In this document: positions 17,901-25,799 of the stretch, one piece after another
Position numbering within the stretch: position 1 is the stretch's first letter
Layout of the letters: each line of letters opens with the position of its first letter
Assembly (NCBI GenBank): GCA_035934995.1
Contig: DASYXI010000047.1
Span: 8,090 to 72,089 of the forward strand
Source: REEB95 sp035934995
GTDB taxonomy: Bacteria > Pseudomonadota > Alphaproteobacteria > ATCC43930 > CGMCC-115725
Length of the DNA stretch: 64,000 bases
Direction of reading: 5' to 3'
Notes under the pieces: model-generated
What the model was told of the DNA's origin: nothing
The model's database searches: none
Seen by the model: only the letters and a program-made list of their open reading frames with translations
Translations under genes and position numbers: made by a program

Positions 17901-18401
17901 CATCGCCGCCAAGAACATCTGCTCGCTCTGATGCGCGGTGGTCGATGATTGGCAACCGTGGTCGTCGCCGGCGATCGCCAGCACGCCACCGTGCTTCGAG
18001 GTGCCGGCGAAGTTGGCGTGCTTGAACGGATCCATCGAGCGATCGACGCCCGGACCCTTGCCGTACCAGATGCCGAAGACGCCGTCGAATTTCGCCGTCG
18101 GATAGAGATTGACCTGTTGGCTGCCCCACAACGCGGTCGCGGCGATGTCCTCGTTGACGCCAGGCTGGAAATGGATGTCGTGCGCGGCGAGGTGGTTGCG
18201 CGCTTGATGCAGCGCGGCGTCGTAAACCGCCAAGGGCGAGCCGCGATAGCCCGAGATAAATCCAGCGGTCTTGAGGCCGGCGGCGCGGTCACGCTCCTGC
18301 TGGAGCATCGGCAGGCGGACCAGCGCCTGGACGCCGGACAGGAACACCCGCCCCGACGGCAGGGTGTATTTATCATCCAGCGTGACTTGCGCGAGCGTCA
18401 T
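14922..18401 (-). CDS. Indolepyruvate:ferredoxin oxidoreductase family, single-chain
   Basis: A 1159-residue cytosolic enzyme in which alpha and beta parts are fused, the normal form in proteobacteria. The N-terminal half is the thiamine diphosphate-dependent oxidoreductase core (SGYRGSPLAVYDAAL; GDDHGCQSSTTAHQSE; the TPP domain has GIGCHFMAIW and GDGTYSHSGLLAIRAV). A ferredoxin-like Cys cluster (CEGCGDCSEKSNC and a following CLKGFCPSF) lies at about residues 630-680. The C-terminal third is the gamma domain (GGIGGTGVITIGALLG). It oxidises aryl or branched 2-oxo acids to acyl-CoA, reducing ferredoxin. ATG 18401 is chosen; the open frame to 18809 overlaps the divergent gene. Confidence 0.92.
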   Translation of the reverse strand: MTLAQVTLDDKYTLPSGRVFLSGVQALVRLPMLQQERDRAAGLKTAGFISGYRGSPLAVYDAALHQARNHLAAHDIHFQPGVNEDIAATALWGSQQVNLYPTAKFDGVFGIWYGKGPGVDRSMDPFKHANFAGTSKHGGVLAIAGDDHGCQSSTTAHQSEQMFLAAMMPLLNSATVQEYIDYGLYGYALSRFAGVWTGFKAISEAVESSASITIDPQRVKLVTPTDFEMPTGGLNIRWPDTPLEQERRLHGPKMAAVAAFARANPLDRLVFAPPRARLGLMAAGKAYLDLRQALDDLGLTEAQCRRLGLRLYKVGMVWPLESEGVKRFADGLEEIFVVEEKRGFIEDQLMRALYNMDAARRPRVVGKTDEAGAPLLPSAGELTPTMVAQALVTRLKRLDAASPEIDQRLQRLLAFETIAETGHKSVRLPYFCAGCPHNISTRVPEGSRALAGIGCHFMAIWMPRSTSTYSHMGGEGAAWIGQAPFTEDKHVFQNLGDGTYSHSGLLAIRAVAIAGVNITYKILYNDAVAMTGGQQVEGHLSVGQIARQVAAEGVKQIVVVTDEPDKYPSGTFATDVTVRHRDELDAVQRELRDVPGLTILIYDQTCAAEKRRRRKRGTYPDPAQRVFINEAVCEGCGDCSEKSNCVAVKPLETEFGRKRMIDQSSCNKDFSCLKGFCPSFVTVHGGELRGLEAKHRQLRSIAEHVAALPPPAPKQLSEPYSILIGGIGGTGVITIGALLGMAAHIEGKGCSVLDFTGLAQKNGAVLSHVRLAPKPDDLHAVRVAAGGANLVLGCDMVVAASPPSLARMEHGVTRCIVNSDYQPTAAFVMNPDVDFETAALTKAIRNTAGESNADFVDATGIATALLGDSIASNLFMLGYAVQRGLVPLSAAAIERAIELNGVAVEMNKHALAWGRLTAYDHARVAALVHPVAEQTPKPPKGLGPLVDRRAAFLARYQNAAYAARYRDFVGAVERAERARLGHGTALAEAVAENLFKLMAYKDEYEVARLYTDGAFLKELRHQFAGNYRLEFHLAPPTFAKRDPVTGELQKRAFGAWAFTAFKILARLKFLRGTAFDPFGRTAERRTERRLIDEYRAIIDELSAALTPANHSLAVEIARIPERIRGFGHVKERAITVAKAREAALLAAFRAPAPAAHAAE

Positions 18402-18606
18402 TGGCCCGATATGCCCGCCTCCCGACGAGAGAGTAGGAAGTCCCGCCGGCCAAAACAACGCCCAGCCGGCGCTTAAAGGAATTGCTCGCCGCGCATGGCC
18501 GCGGAGATAAAACTGCGTCCCACGCACCGGCCGGGACAGTTCCGGTCGCGGCGGCCATTGACGGCACGCGGCGGGCCGTGGCCATGTTCCGCCGGGGAGG
18601 GGAGGC

Positions 18607-19371
18607 ATGGCGGATTCGGCGAAATTGTCGGCGCTGGTCGTGGCGCGCAACGAGGCGGCGCAGCTCGGCGCCTGTCTCGAAGCGCTGCGTTTTGCCGACG
18701 AGATTGTCGTGCTGCTCGACCGTTCGACGGATCGTTCCGCCGAAATCGCGCGTGGCGCCGGCGCCAAGCTAGTCGAAGGCGCGTGGGATCTCGAAGGGCC
18801 GCGCCGCAATGCTGGTTATGCTGCCTGTGCCGGCCCTTGGATTTTAGAGGTCGATGCCGACGAACGCATGACACCCGCGCTGGCGGCCGAGATCGCCGCC
18901 GCGCTGGCAAAACCCGGTACCGACCACTTTTTAGTGCCGATCGCCAACCATATCGGCGACCATCTAGTGCGTTACGGTTGGGGCGCCTATAACGGTGTCA
19001 ACGCGACGACGAGGTTGTTCCGAAAAGGAGCGAAGCGCGTGCTCGGTGGCCGCATCCATCCGAAAGTCGAATTGCACGGCCGAAGAGGAATCCTGGAAAA
19101 CCCGATGCTGCATTTCGTCGATCGCGATTTCTCCGATCTGTTCGCGCGCCTCAACCGCTACACCGACCTGGCGGCGCTCGATGCGCGCGACGCCGGGCGC
19201 AAGCCGAACGTGGCGCAGGCCTTCCGTCGCTTCTGGAGCCGCGGCTGGAAAAGCTACATCGCGCGTCGCGGCTATCGCGAAGGCGCTTACGGCATGGCGC
19301 TGGCGCTGTTCTCGGCGCTCTATCCGCTGCTGATCGAACTCAAGCTGACGACGCTGGGAGACAAGGCATGA
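18607..19371 (+). CDS. Glycosyltransferase family 2
   Basis: A 254-residue GT-A fold enzyme of the WaaE/KdtX-like subgroup. It starts with LSALVVARNEAAQLG, has a nucleotide-sugar region with LLDRSTDRSAEIARG, and carries the divalent-metal DxD element in LEVDADERM at about residue 81. The C-terminal part is amphipathic, suggesting membrane association. GGGGAGG lies before the ATG at 18607. The stop overlaps the start of a methyltransferase gene, so the pair probably modifies one glycan, such as lipopolysaccharide core or a capsule; the acceptor is unknown. Confidence 0.88.
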   Translation: MADSAKLSALVVARNEAAQLGACLEALRFADEIVVLLDRSTDRSAEIARGAGAKLVEGAWDLEGPRRNAGYAACAGPWILEVDADERMTPALAAEIAAALAKPGTDHFLVPIANHIGDHLVRYGWGAYNGVNATTRLFRKGAKRVLGGRIHPKVELHGRRGILENPMLHFVDRDFSDLFARLNRYTDLAALDARDAGRKPNVAQAFRRFWSRGWKSYIARRGYREGAYGMALALFSALYPLLIELKLTTLGDKA

Positions 19372-20114
19372 GCGAGCGCCGTCCGATGCCGTGGAGTGAA
19401 CGGCTCTATCGCCGCTTCGCGCTTAAATACCACGGCCGTTACCTTATCACCGGCCTGCAGGCGCGGGCGCGCGAGCGCAGCCTCGACTACATCGAACGTT
19501 ACATGCGCGACGCGACGATCTGCGCCGATCGCTGGGACCTGCTGTCGTTCGCGCTCGGCGCCGCGGCGAAGGACGGACTGGCGCTCGAATTCGGCGTCGC
19601 CGACGGCGGCAGCTTGCGGCATCTTGGCGCGAGTGGCCGCGTGCTGCACGGCTTCGACAGTTTCGAAGGCTTGCCTGAGGCCTGGGCCGGCACGTTCGAA
19701 CGCGCGGGGAAATTCTCGCGTCAGGGTGCGCTGCCGCAGGTGCCGGCGAACGTGACGCTGCACAAAGGCTGGTTCGACAAGACGCTGCCGGAATTCCTGC
19801 GCGCGCAGACCGGCCCGGTCGCGTTCCTGCACGTCGATTGCGACATCTATTCGTCGACCAAGACCGTGTTCGATCATTTGGCGCCCAGGCTTGGGCCGGG
19901 CGCGGTCATCGTCTTCGACGAATATTTCAACTATCCCAACTGGGAACGTCACGAATTCAAGGCGTTCCAGGAATTCGTCCGCGATACCGGTTTGTCGTAT
20001 CGCTATCTCGGATTCGCGCAGAAGAACGGCCACGTCGCGGTCATGCTCGGCGCGAAAAGCGACGCGGCGAAAACACTGGCCGCGACGAAGCTGAAGACGC
20101 TCGCCGGCGATTAA
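19368..20114 (+). CDS. Class I SAM methyltransferase, TylF-like
   Basis: A 248-residue methyltransferase of the TylF/macrocin O-methyltransferase-like type. Motif I is LALEFGVADGGSLRHL, followed by GFDSFEGLPEAW, and the metal-binding acidic motif is FLHVDCDIYSST with VIVFDEYFNYPNWE. Such enzymes O-methylate sugars. It is coupled to the preceding glycosyltransferase by ATGA overlap, which supports a role in decorating the same glycan. Its TAA stop shares bases with the TAA stop of the convergent flavin-reductase-like gene (TTAA at 20111-20114). Confidence 0.85.
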   Translation: MSERRPMPWSERLYRRFALKYHGRYLITGLQARARERSLDYIERYMRDATICADRWDLLSFALGAAAKDGLALEFGVADGGSLRHLGASGRVLHGFDSFEGLPEAWAGTFERAGKFSRQGALPQVPANVTLHKGWFDKTLPEFLRAQTGPVAFLHVDCDIYSSTKTVFDHLAPRLGPGAVIVFDEYFNYPNWERHEFKAFQEFVRDTGLSYRYLGFAQKNGHVAVMLGAKSDAAKTLAATKLKTLAGD

Positions 20115-20752
20115 GGGCGATAAAGCGCCTCCGGAATTTCGGCCAATGTCGACGGATGCAGCTGGTCCGGCGTCAGGCCGTAGAATTTCTGGAAACTCAT
20201 GATCAGCGGCCGCCATTTGTCGGGATCGACGCGGTTCGGCTCGCCGTCGACGAGGATCGATTCCTCGATATGGGCGCAACGGATGCGCACCTCGAAGGCG
20301 ATCTGACGGCTGCGCCAGGCCGGATCGTTCTGTGCCAAGGGATAGGACGCTTCGACGGTCGCTTCGAGTTGGACCGGGCATTCGCGCACGCGCGGCGCCG
20401 CGACGATCTCGGCCGGGTCGGGCGTCAGACCGGCGAGGCCAAACTTGTCGCGTTCGAAGCGGTAGCCGCGGCGGCGCTTGGCGTCCGGCACGATTTCGGT
20501 TCCGGTAGTCTTGGCCAGGCGATTGACGGAGGCGGCCTGGTCGGCGCTCGGCAGGTTGAGCACGCATTCGCGCGTCCGCAGCATGTTCTGCGGCGTCTGC
20601 GACGAGGCGGCGAGACCGAGCAGGCACCGCCAGCCCAGCCACCAGGCCGACGACATCGGCGCCAGATTGTAGGAACCGTCTTCGTTGACCGTGCTGATGA
20701 GCACGACGGGCGTGCCGAAATAGAGGATCGCGGGTTCGCAAGTGCGGTGCAT
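20111..20752 (-). CDS. Flavin reductase-like FMN-binding protein
   Basis: A 213-residue cytosolic protein with the split-barrel FMN-binding fold of the flavin reductase-like family: VVLISTVNEDGSYNLAPMSSA at residues 16-36, LGLAASSQTPQNMLRTRECVLN, and LEATVEASYPL. Members reduce flavins with NAD(P)H or act as FMN-dependent oxidoreductases; the partner oxygenase, if any, is not adjacent. It is a single gene whose stop overlaps that of the convergent methyltransferase, with no room for a separate terminator. Confidence 0.85.
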   Translation of the reverse strand: MHRTCEPAILYFGTPVVLISTVNEDGSYNLAPMSSAWWLGWRCLLGLAASSQTPQNMLRTRECVLNLPSADQAASVNRLAKTTGTEIVPDAKRRRGYRFERDKFGLAGLTPDPAEIVAAPRVRECPVQLEATVEASYPLAQNDPAWRSRQIAFEVRIRCAHIEESILVDGEPNRVDPDKWRPLIMSFQKFYGLTPDQLHPSTLAEIPEALYRP

Positions 20753-20834
20753 CGGTTCGTCCTTTCGTTTTCGGACGAACCCTGCCGTGCCGGCGATGCG
20801 GTTTCACTCCGCCGCTTGCCGCCGAATTCGACAG

Positions 20835-21386
20835 CTACAAAATGCTTGTCACCAAGCGATCTACCCAGGTGCCTTCCCAATAGAGCCAACGCACCATACC
20901 GGCGACGACGATTCCGGTCGCTGCACCGCCAAGCACGTCAGTGAAATAATGCGTTCCGACATAGATGCGCGAGACGCAGACGATCAAAGCACCGATGAAC
21001 AGGCCGAGCGCACGTTTTCGCCAGCCATGAAAAAGGAACGCGGCGGCAATCGCGATTGTGGCGGTGGCGTGATCGGACGGAAACGACCAGTCGGTGCTGC
21101 GGGCGATGATGAGATGCGTCAATCCGGCGTCGTAGGGGCGAGCGCGATGCACAAACAAAAGAACGACTTGATTGAACGCGAGCCCGATGAGGAACGACAA
21201 TCCGGCGGCCACGCAGGTATGCCGGACGCGAAGCCGGTCGTGTTTGCTCCACCATTGCAGCACCACGACCAGCACAAGGACGGGAACACCGTATTGGCTG
21301 GCCGCAACCATGAGGGCGTCGAGCATGGGAGCGCCGCCGGCGGGCGCATTGATCCATTGCGTGACGGCGTGGTCGATCGAATTCAT
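20835..21386 (-). CDS. PAP2-family membrane phosphatase
   Basis: A 183-residue integral membrane phosphatase with about five membrane segments. Its three catalytic motifs are in order: VHRARPYD (a compact form of KxxxxxxRP), PSDHAT with the His acid, and SRIYVGTHYFTDVLGG with the nucleophilic His. It probably dephosphorylates undecaprenyl pyrophosphate or another lipid phosphate at the outer face of the inner membrane. ATG 21386 starts two bases after the stop of the upstream AstE-like gene, so both are likely in one transcript with argE. Confidence 0.88.
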   Translation of the reverse strand: MNSIDHAVTQWINAPAGGAPMLDALMVAASQYGVPVLVLVVVLQWWSKHDRLRVRHTCVAAGLSFLIGLAFNQVVLLFVHRARPYDAGLTHLIIARSTDWSFPSDHATATIAIAAAFLFHGWRKRALGLFIGALIVCVSRIYVGTHYFTDVLGGAATGIVVAGMVRWLYWEGTWVDRLVTSIL

Positions 21387-21388
21387 TG

Positions 21389-22336
21389 CTACCCCGTGTA
21401 ACGTCCAAGCCGCACCGCGGTCTGGCCGCGTGAAAGGCGCAGCGACGGCATGATCAGCACGCAATCGTCGTAGGGCGTGACAACGGCGCGACCGCCGTCG
21501 CGCGCGATCTCGGTGCCGGCCTTGGGAATCACTTCGAGACCGCGATAGGGCACCGTGAAGCGGAAATTATCGCTCGTCACCGTCACGGCTTCGGTGACGT
21601 CAAGGACACGCTGCGGCGGCGCGGCGAAATCGAGAATGGTTTTGCATTTGTCCGGAGCCAATACGCCGCACGCCGCGAGAAACCGGTAGCTCGTCGCCAT
21701 CGCGACGTCGGCGGTGCTTTTTTCCCAGTGCTGACCGCACTCGACCAGCAACGCGGTCTTCGGCGCAGTGGGATCGGCGAACGCGCCATAGTCGCGCAGC
21801 CGGGGCCCGGCGGCATGGCCGCGATCGCGCATGATGATCTCGGGCGATCGGATGCGCCGCGCCAACGCGACGCTCTTGTCGGTCAGGCCAGCGAGGATCA
21901 GCGGCGCGCTGCCGTATTGCATCGAGTGGAGATCGAGCAGGGTGTCGGCCGCATCGAACACCGGCCGCAGCGCCCGTGCGCGGGCGAGCTCGACGCTGCT
22001 TCGCGTGCCTTTCAATGTGCCGTTATCCCACAGCCGATTCATGTCCTCGTCGACATAACGCGACGCGGTGGGATTGGTCCGATCGAAGCCGCGGTACGCG
22101 TCGACGTTGCAGAAGACGAAGGTGAGGGTGCCGCGAACCGGCCTGACTTTGTCGGACAGCAGCCCGTCGAGCGCGATGGCACCGCAGATTTCATTGCCGT
22201 GCATCAGGGCATTGAGCGCGACATGCGGTCCCGGCGCGGCCGCGCGGAAGCTCATGACGTACGGAATGCCGCAATTGCCGGCGGCGTAAGGCGCAAGATC
22301 GGGCGGATCGAGCTCAACCGGAACCGGTTCAACCAT
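21389..22336 (-). CDS. Succinylglutamate desuccinylase/aspartoacylase family protein
   Basis: A 315-residue zinc carboxypeptidase-fold enzyme. The zinc site is visible as NALMHGNEICG (HxxE) and the third ligand as LDLHSMQYG; NRLWDNGTLKG resembles the substrate-arginine region. The C-terminal beta-barrel part is typical (VLDVTEAVTVTSDNFRFTVPYRGLEVIPKAGTEI region). It should cleave an N-acyl amino acid or related amide. ATG 22336 lies five bases past the argE stop; a longer frame to 22387 would overlap argE. Next to argE, a role in acyl-amino acid breakdown is reasonable but not proven. Confidence 0.82.
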   Translation of the reverse strand: MVEPVPVELDPPDLAPYAAGNCGIPYVMSFRAAAPGPHVALNALMHGNEICGAIALDGLLSDKVRPVRGTLTFVFCNVDAYRGFDRTNPTASRYVDEDMNRLWDNGTLKGTRSSVELARARALRPVFDAADTLLDLHSMQYGSAPLILAGLTDKSVALARRIRSPEIIMRDRGHAAGPRLRDYGAFADPTAPKTALLVECGQHWEKSTADVAMATSYRFLAACGVLAPDKCKTILDFAAPPQRVLDVTEAVTVTSDNFRFTVPYRGLEVIPKAGTEIARDGGRAVVTPYDDCVLIMPSLRLSRGQTAVRLGRYTG

Positions 22337-22341
22337 GACGC

Positions 22342-23496
22342 TCAGCGGGCGCAGCGTTCCAGCAGCCGCTGCATGAACGTCGCGCACTGCTTCACCTGAT
22401 CGAGCGCGATGAACTCGTCAGGCCGGTGCGCCTGCTCGATCGATCCCGGCCCGCAGATCACGGTCGGAATGCCGCTCTGTTGATACAACCCGCCTTCGGT
22501 TGTGTAGCTGACCTTGCCGGTGGCGTTGGCGCCCGACAGCGCCTGGGCGAGCTGGACGATTTCGGAATCGGGCGGGGTCGACAGCGGCGGCGTGATGTTG
22601 AGCTCGTCGAATTCGATCGCGGCGTCGCCGCTCACCGCGCGCATTTCGGGCAGCAGGCTCTGGGCGAAGCGCGCGATCTCGGCGTGCACCGCGCCGGCGT
22701 TGTCGCCGGGTAAGTCGCGAATTTCAAACTCGAACCGGCAGTCGCGCGGCACGATGTTGAGCGCGGTGCCGCCGTGGATGGTGCCGACATGGATCGTGCT
22801 GTAGGGCGGCATGAAGCCGTCGTCGAACGGACCGTCCTTGCGCCGCCGGCGCGCCATCGCCTTGAGGTGCGCGACGATCTCGGCCGCGGTCTCGACGGCA
22901 TTGACGCCGACATGGGCAAGGGCCGAATGACTTTCGTGACCGCGCACGCGGCAGGCATAGCTATGCTTGCCCTTGTTCGCGATCACCGGCTGCATCAGCG
23001 TCGGCTCGCCGATGATGCACAGCCGCGGCTTCACCTGGCGTTTGGCCAGCGCGGCGATCAGCGGCCGCACGCCGAGGCAGCCGACCTCTTCGTCATAGGT
23101 GATGCCGAGATGGATCGGCGTCTTCAGCTTGGCGGCGATGAACTCCGGCACCAGCGCCAGCGCGACGGCGATGAAGCTTTTCATGTCCGAGCTGCCGCGG
23201 GCATAGAGCCGGTCGTCCTTCTCGGTCGCGGTGAACGGCTCGCTGTGCCAATCCTGTCCATCGACGGGCACGACGTCGCTGTGGCCGGACAGCAAAATGC
23301 CGGGCTTGTCCTCCGGGCCGATGGTGGCGAACAGATTGGCCTTGCGTTTCGAGGCGTCGAGCACCAGCTCGGATTTGATGCCGAAGCCGTCGAGCCAATC
23401 GCGCGCGAACTCGATCAGCGCCAGATTGCTTTCGCGGCTGGTGGTGTCGAAGCCGACGAGTTTGCGGATCATCGCGACCGGCGACAGCGTCTTCAT
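22342..23496 (-). CDS. argE: Acetylornithine deacetylase (ArgE/M20 family)
   Basis: A 384-residue M20 metallohydrolase of normal ArgE length. Zinc ligands and catalytic residues appear as SGHSDVVPVDGQ, LYARGSSDMKSF, TYDEEVGCLG and GEPT. The dimerisation domain follows (HESHSALAHVGVNAVE) and a final His lies in SIEQAHRPDEFI. The expected reaction is N-acetyl-L-ornithine to ornithine in arginine synthesis; related M20 acylases cannot be fully excluded. It starts a minus-strand operon with the AstE-like and PAP2 genes. Confidence 0.9.
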   Translation of the reverse strand: MKTLSPVAMIRKLVGFDTTSRESNLALIEFARDWLDGFGIKSELVLDASKRKANLFATIGPEDKPGILLSGHSDVVPVDGQDWHSEPFTATEKDDRLYARGSSDMKSFIAVALALVPEFIAAKLKTPIHLGITYDEEVGCLGVRPLIAALAKRQVKPRLCIIGEPTLMQPVIANKGKHSYACRVRGHESHSALAHVGVNAVETAAEIVAHLKAMARRRRKDGPFDDGFMPPYSTIHVGTIHGGTALNIVPRDCRFEFEIRDLPGDNAGAVHAEIARFAQSLLPEMRAVSGDAAIEFDELNITPPLSTPPDSEIVQLAQALSGANATGKVSYTTEGGLYQQSGIPTVICGPGSIEQAHRPDEFIALDQVKQCATFMQRLLERCAR

Positions 23497-23637
23497 AATG
23501 TCACTATGCCCCAGCGCCGACCGGCCGCGCTAGGCCGCGTTGGTTATCTTTACCGCGTGATTGAGGAAGGACGCGAGGCGGCCGCCGGCGAAAATCGCGC
23601 GTGCGCTCTTCGCCGGCGAACCGCGCTGCGTCCGAAA

Positions 23638-23847
23638 TCAGTGGCTTGGGTAGGCGTCGGTCGGCGTGTTGCCGCCGTCGAAAGTCTGGCCGGTCGATTG
23701 CGTGCCGCTGGTCGCGTTGCCGAGCTGGCCCGCCGCCGACGAGGCCGGCGCCGGCCCCGAGTTCTGCGCATGCGCCGCGGCGCCCGCGGCGAGCAAGATC
23801 AATCCAGCCATCCACGAAACCACGGTTCGACGTTGACGCTGTGTCAT
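23638..23847 (-). CDS. Small secreted hypothetical protein
   Basis: A 69-residue protein with a Sec signal peptide (basic TQRQRRTVV, hydrophobic WMAGLILLAAGAAAHA, cut after AHA). It leaves a mature peptide of about 40 residues rich in Gly, Ser, Thr, Asn and Pro, with no cysteine. AAGGGGG stands before ATG 23847, better than the longer frame to 23877. No known family. The low-complexity mature part suggests a disordered periplasmic peptide. About 140 nt separate it from argE with nothing recognisable between. Confidence 0.5.
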   Translation of the reverse strand: MTQRQRRTVVSWMAGLILLAAGAAAHAQNSGPAPASSAAGQLGNATSGTQSTGQTFDGGNTPTDAYPSH

Positions 23848-23923
23848 CGTAGCCCCCTTTGCGTTGACGGATTGCAACCGATGCCTAGGGGACTGCGATT
23901 TCGTTCAACGGTCAAGCTCACCG

Positions 23924-24694
23924 TCAGGCCGTGAACTGCTCCTTCATCACCCGTTCGGCGAAATTGTGCTCGGGGTCGAACAGCAGGGTGAACGAGACGT
24001 CGAGGGTCTGGCGCACGTCGACCGACAGCACGTCGCGCACCTCGGTATAGTCGGCGGCGACCGTCACCGGCCGGCGCTCGGCCTCGAGCGTTTCGAAATG
24101 GAAGAGCGAACTCTGCGGCAGCAATGCGCCGCGCCAGCGCCGCGGCCGGAAGGTGCTGACCGGCGTCAGCGCCACCAGATTGGAGCCGAGCGGCACAATG
24201 GGTCCGTGCGCCGACAGATTGTAGGCGGTGCTGCCGATCGGCGTCGCGACCAATACCCCATCGGCCATGAGCTCGGGCAGCCGCACCTGATCATCGACGC
24301 TGATCTTGATCTTGGCGACCTGGCGCCCCTGGCGCGTCAGCGAGACCTCGTTGATGGCCAGCGCGCTGTGCGTCTGGCCGCGCGCGTCGTGCGCCGTCAT
24401 CTCGAGCGGATTGATTGCGATCGGCTCGGCGCGCGCGATGCGTTCCTTGAGGCCGTCGGGATCGTAATTGTTCATCAGGAAGCCGACGCTGCCGCGATGC
24501 ATGCCGTAGAACGGCACCTTGCGGTCGAGGTAGCGGTGCAACGTCTCGAGCATGAAGCCGTCGCCGCCGAGTGCGACGATGATGTCGGCCTTTTCGAGCG
24601 TAACGCCGCCATAGCGGCGCTTGAGCTCGGTCAGCGCCTTTTGCGCTTCGGGCGCCTCGCTGGCGGCGAAGCCTATGGAGCGGTCGGCGGTCAC
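23924..24694 (-). CDS. nadK: NAD kinase
   Basis: A 256-residue cytosolic kinase that makes NADP from NAD. The catalytic GGDG motif is in IVALGGDGFML, and the NE/D motif in LAINEVSLTR. The glycine-rich region PIGSTAYNLSAHGPI is also present. The length is typical of the short alphaproteobacterial enzymes. It lies 10 nt downstream of moaA on the same strand, so the two are probably co-transcribed. Confidence 0.95.
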   Translation of the reverse strand: MTADRSIGFAASEAPEAQKALTELKRRYGGVTLEKADIIVALGGDGFMLETLHRYLDRKVPFYGMHRGSVGFLMNNYDPDGLKERIARAEPIAINPLEMTAHDARGQTHSALAINEVSLTRQGRQVAKIKISVDDQVRLPELMADGVLVATPIGSTAYNLSAHGPIVPLGSNLVALTPVSTFRPRRWRGALLPQSSLFHFETLEAERRPVTVAADYTEVRDVLSVDVRQTLDVSFTLLFDPEHNFAERVMKEQFTA

Positions 24695-24704
24695 GGTCGT
24701 CGGA

Positions 24705-25712
24705 TCAGCCGCCGGTGACGCTCATATGGCGCGGCACCGCGGGCGCCGGATGACGGCGATCCATGACGAAGTCATGGCCTTTGGGTTTGCGCGCGATCGC
24801 TTCGCGGATCGCGTCTTCCAACGGCGCGTCGCTTTCCGACGCGCGCAGCGGCGCACGCAGATCGGCGGCGTCCTCCTGGCCGAGGCACATATAAAGCGTG
24901 CCGGTGCAGGTCAGCCGCACGCGATTGCAGCTTTCGCAGAAATTGTGCGTCAGCGGCGTGATGAAGCCGAGGCGCCGGCCGGTCTCGCGCACGACGGTGT
25001 ACCGCGCCGGTCCGCCGGTGCGGTAATCGGTCTCGTCGAGCGTCCATTTGGTCCGGAGCTTCGCGCGCACGATCGAGAGGGGAAGATATTGATCGAGCCT
25101 GGCGCCGGCGCCGATCTCGCCCATCGGCATGACCTCGATCAGCGTCTGATCGAATCCCTGTTCGCCGCACCAGGCGACAAGACGGTCGAGCTCGTCCTCG
25201 TTGACGTCTTTGAGCGCCACGGTGTTGATCTTGATCGCCAGGCCCGCTTCCTTGGCGGCGCGCAGTCCATCCAGGACTTGGTCCAATTTACCCCAACGCG
25301 TGATGCCCGTGAACTTGGCCGAGTCGAGCGTATCGAGCGAAACATTGATCCGCTTCATGCCGGCGGCCTTGAGCTCGCCGGCATAGCGCGCAAGCTGGCT
25401 GCCGTTGGTGGTGAGCGTCAACTCGTCGAGATCGCCCGTCGTCAGATGGCGGCCGAGGCCGCGGATCAGCGACATCACGTTGCGCCGCACCAGCGGCTCG
25501 CCGCCGGTCAGGCGCAGCTTGCGCACGCCCATGCGCACGAAGGCGCTGGCCGCGCGGTCGAGCTCTTCGAGCGTCAGCACCTCGGCCTTGGGCAGGAACG
25601 CCATGTCCTCGGCCATGCAATAGACGCAGCGAAAGTCGCAGCGGTCGGTGACCGAGACGCGCAGATAGGTGATGTGACGGCCGAACGGATCGATCATTGC
25701 CATGCGGAACAT
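24705..25712 (-). CDS. moaA: GTP 3',8-cyclase MoaA
   Basis: A 335-residue radical SAM enzyme for the first step of molybdopterin synthesis. The N-terminal CDFRCVYC motif binds the SAM cluster. The second cluster is bound by Cys residues in FCESCNRVRLTC with a further Cys in MCLG. The conserved C-terminal Gly-Gly ends the protein (SVTGG). Start at 25712 is the first ATG; Met4 or Met6 are alternatives, as no strong ribosome binding site separates them. It is divergent from fdhD with an 87-nt shared region containing a dyad, and is followed by nadK. Confidence 0.95.
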   Translation of the reverse strand: MFRMAMIDPFGRHITYLRVSVTDRCDFRCVYCMAEDMAFLPKAEVLTLEELDRAASAFVRMGVRKLRLTGGEPLVRRNVMSLIRGLGRHLTTGDLDELTLTTNGSQLARYAGELKAAGMKRINVSLDTLDSAKFTGITRWGKLDQVLDGLRAAKEAGLAIKINTVALKDVNEDELDRLVAWCGEQGFDQTLIEVMPMGEIGAGARLDQYLPLSIVRAKLRTKWTLDETDYRTGGPARYTVVRETGRRLGFITPLTHNFCESCNRVRLTCTGTLYMCLGQEDAADLRAPLRASESDAPLEDAIREAIARKPKGHDFVMDRRHPAPAVPRHMSVTGG

Positions 25713-25759
25713 ATAGGGCGGCGCGGGCGCCTAGCATAGCGTCCAAAGTAGGGTTGTCG

Positions 25760-25788
25760 CCCCTGAATTCCGCATGGGTATTCAGGGG
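25760..25788. promoter_or_regulatory. Dyad in moaA-fdhD divergent region overlapping fdhD ribosome binding site
   Basis: CCCCTGAAT (25760-25768) and ATTCAGGGG (25780-25788) form a perfect nine-base inverted repeat with an 11-base spacer. The right arm forms the AGGGGG ribosome binding site of the TTG start of fdhD at 25800. It could be an operator shared by moaA and fdhD, or an RNA hairpin that hides the fdhD start. Both are inferences. Confidence 0.5.
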
Positions 25789-25799
25789 GTTGCGCGCGG

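Noticed and set aside
15306..17948. 880-aa plus-strand frame
   Set aside because: Lies entirely opposite the indolepyruvate oxidoreductase gene; no domain, shadow composition.
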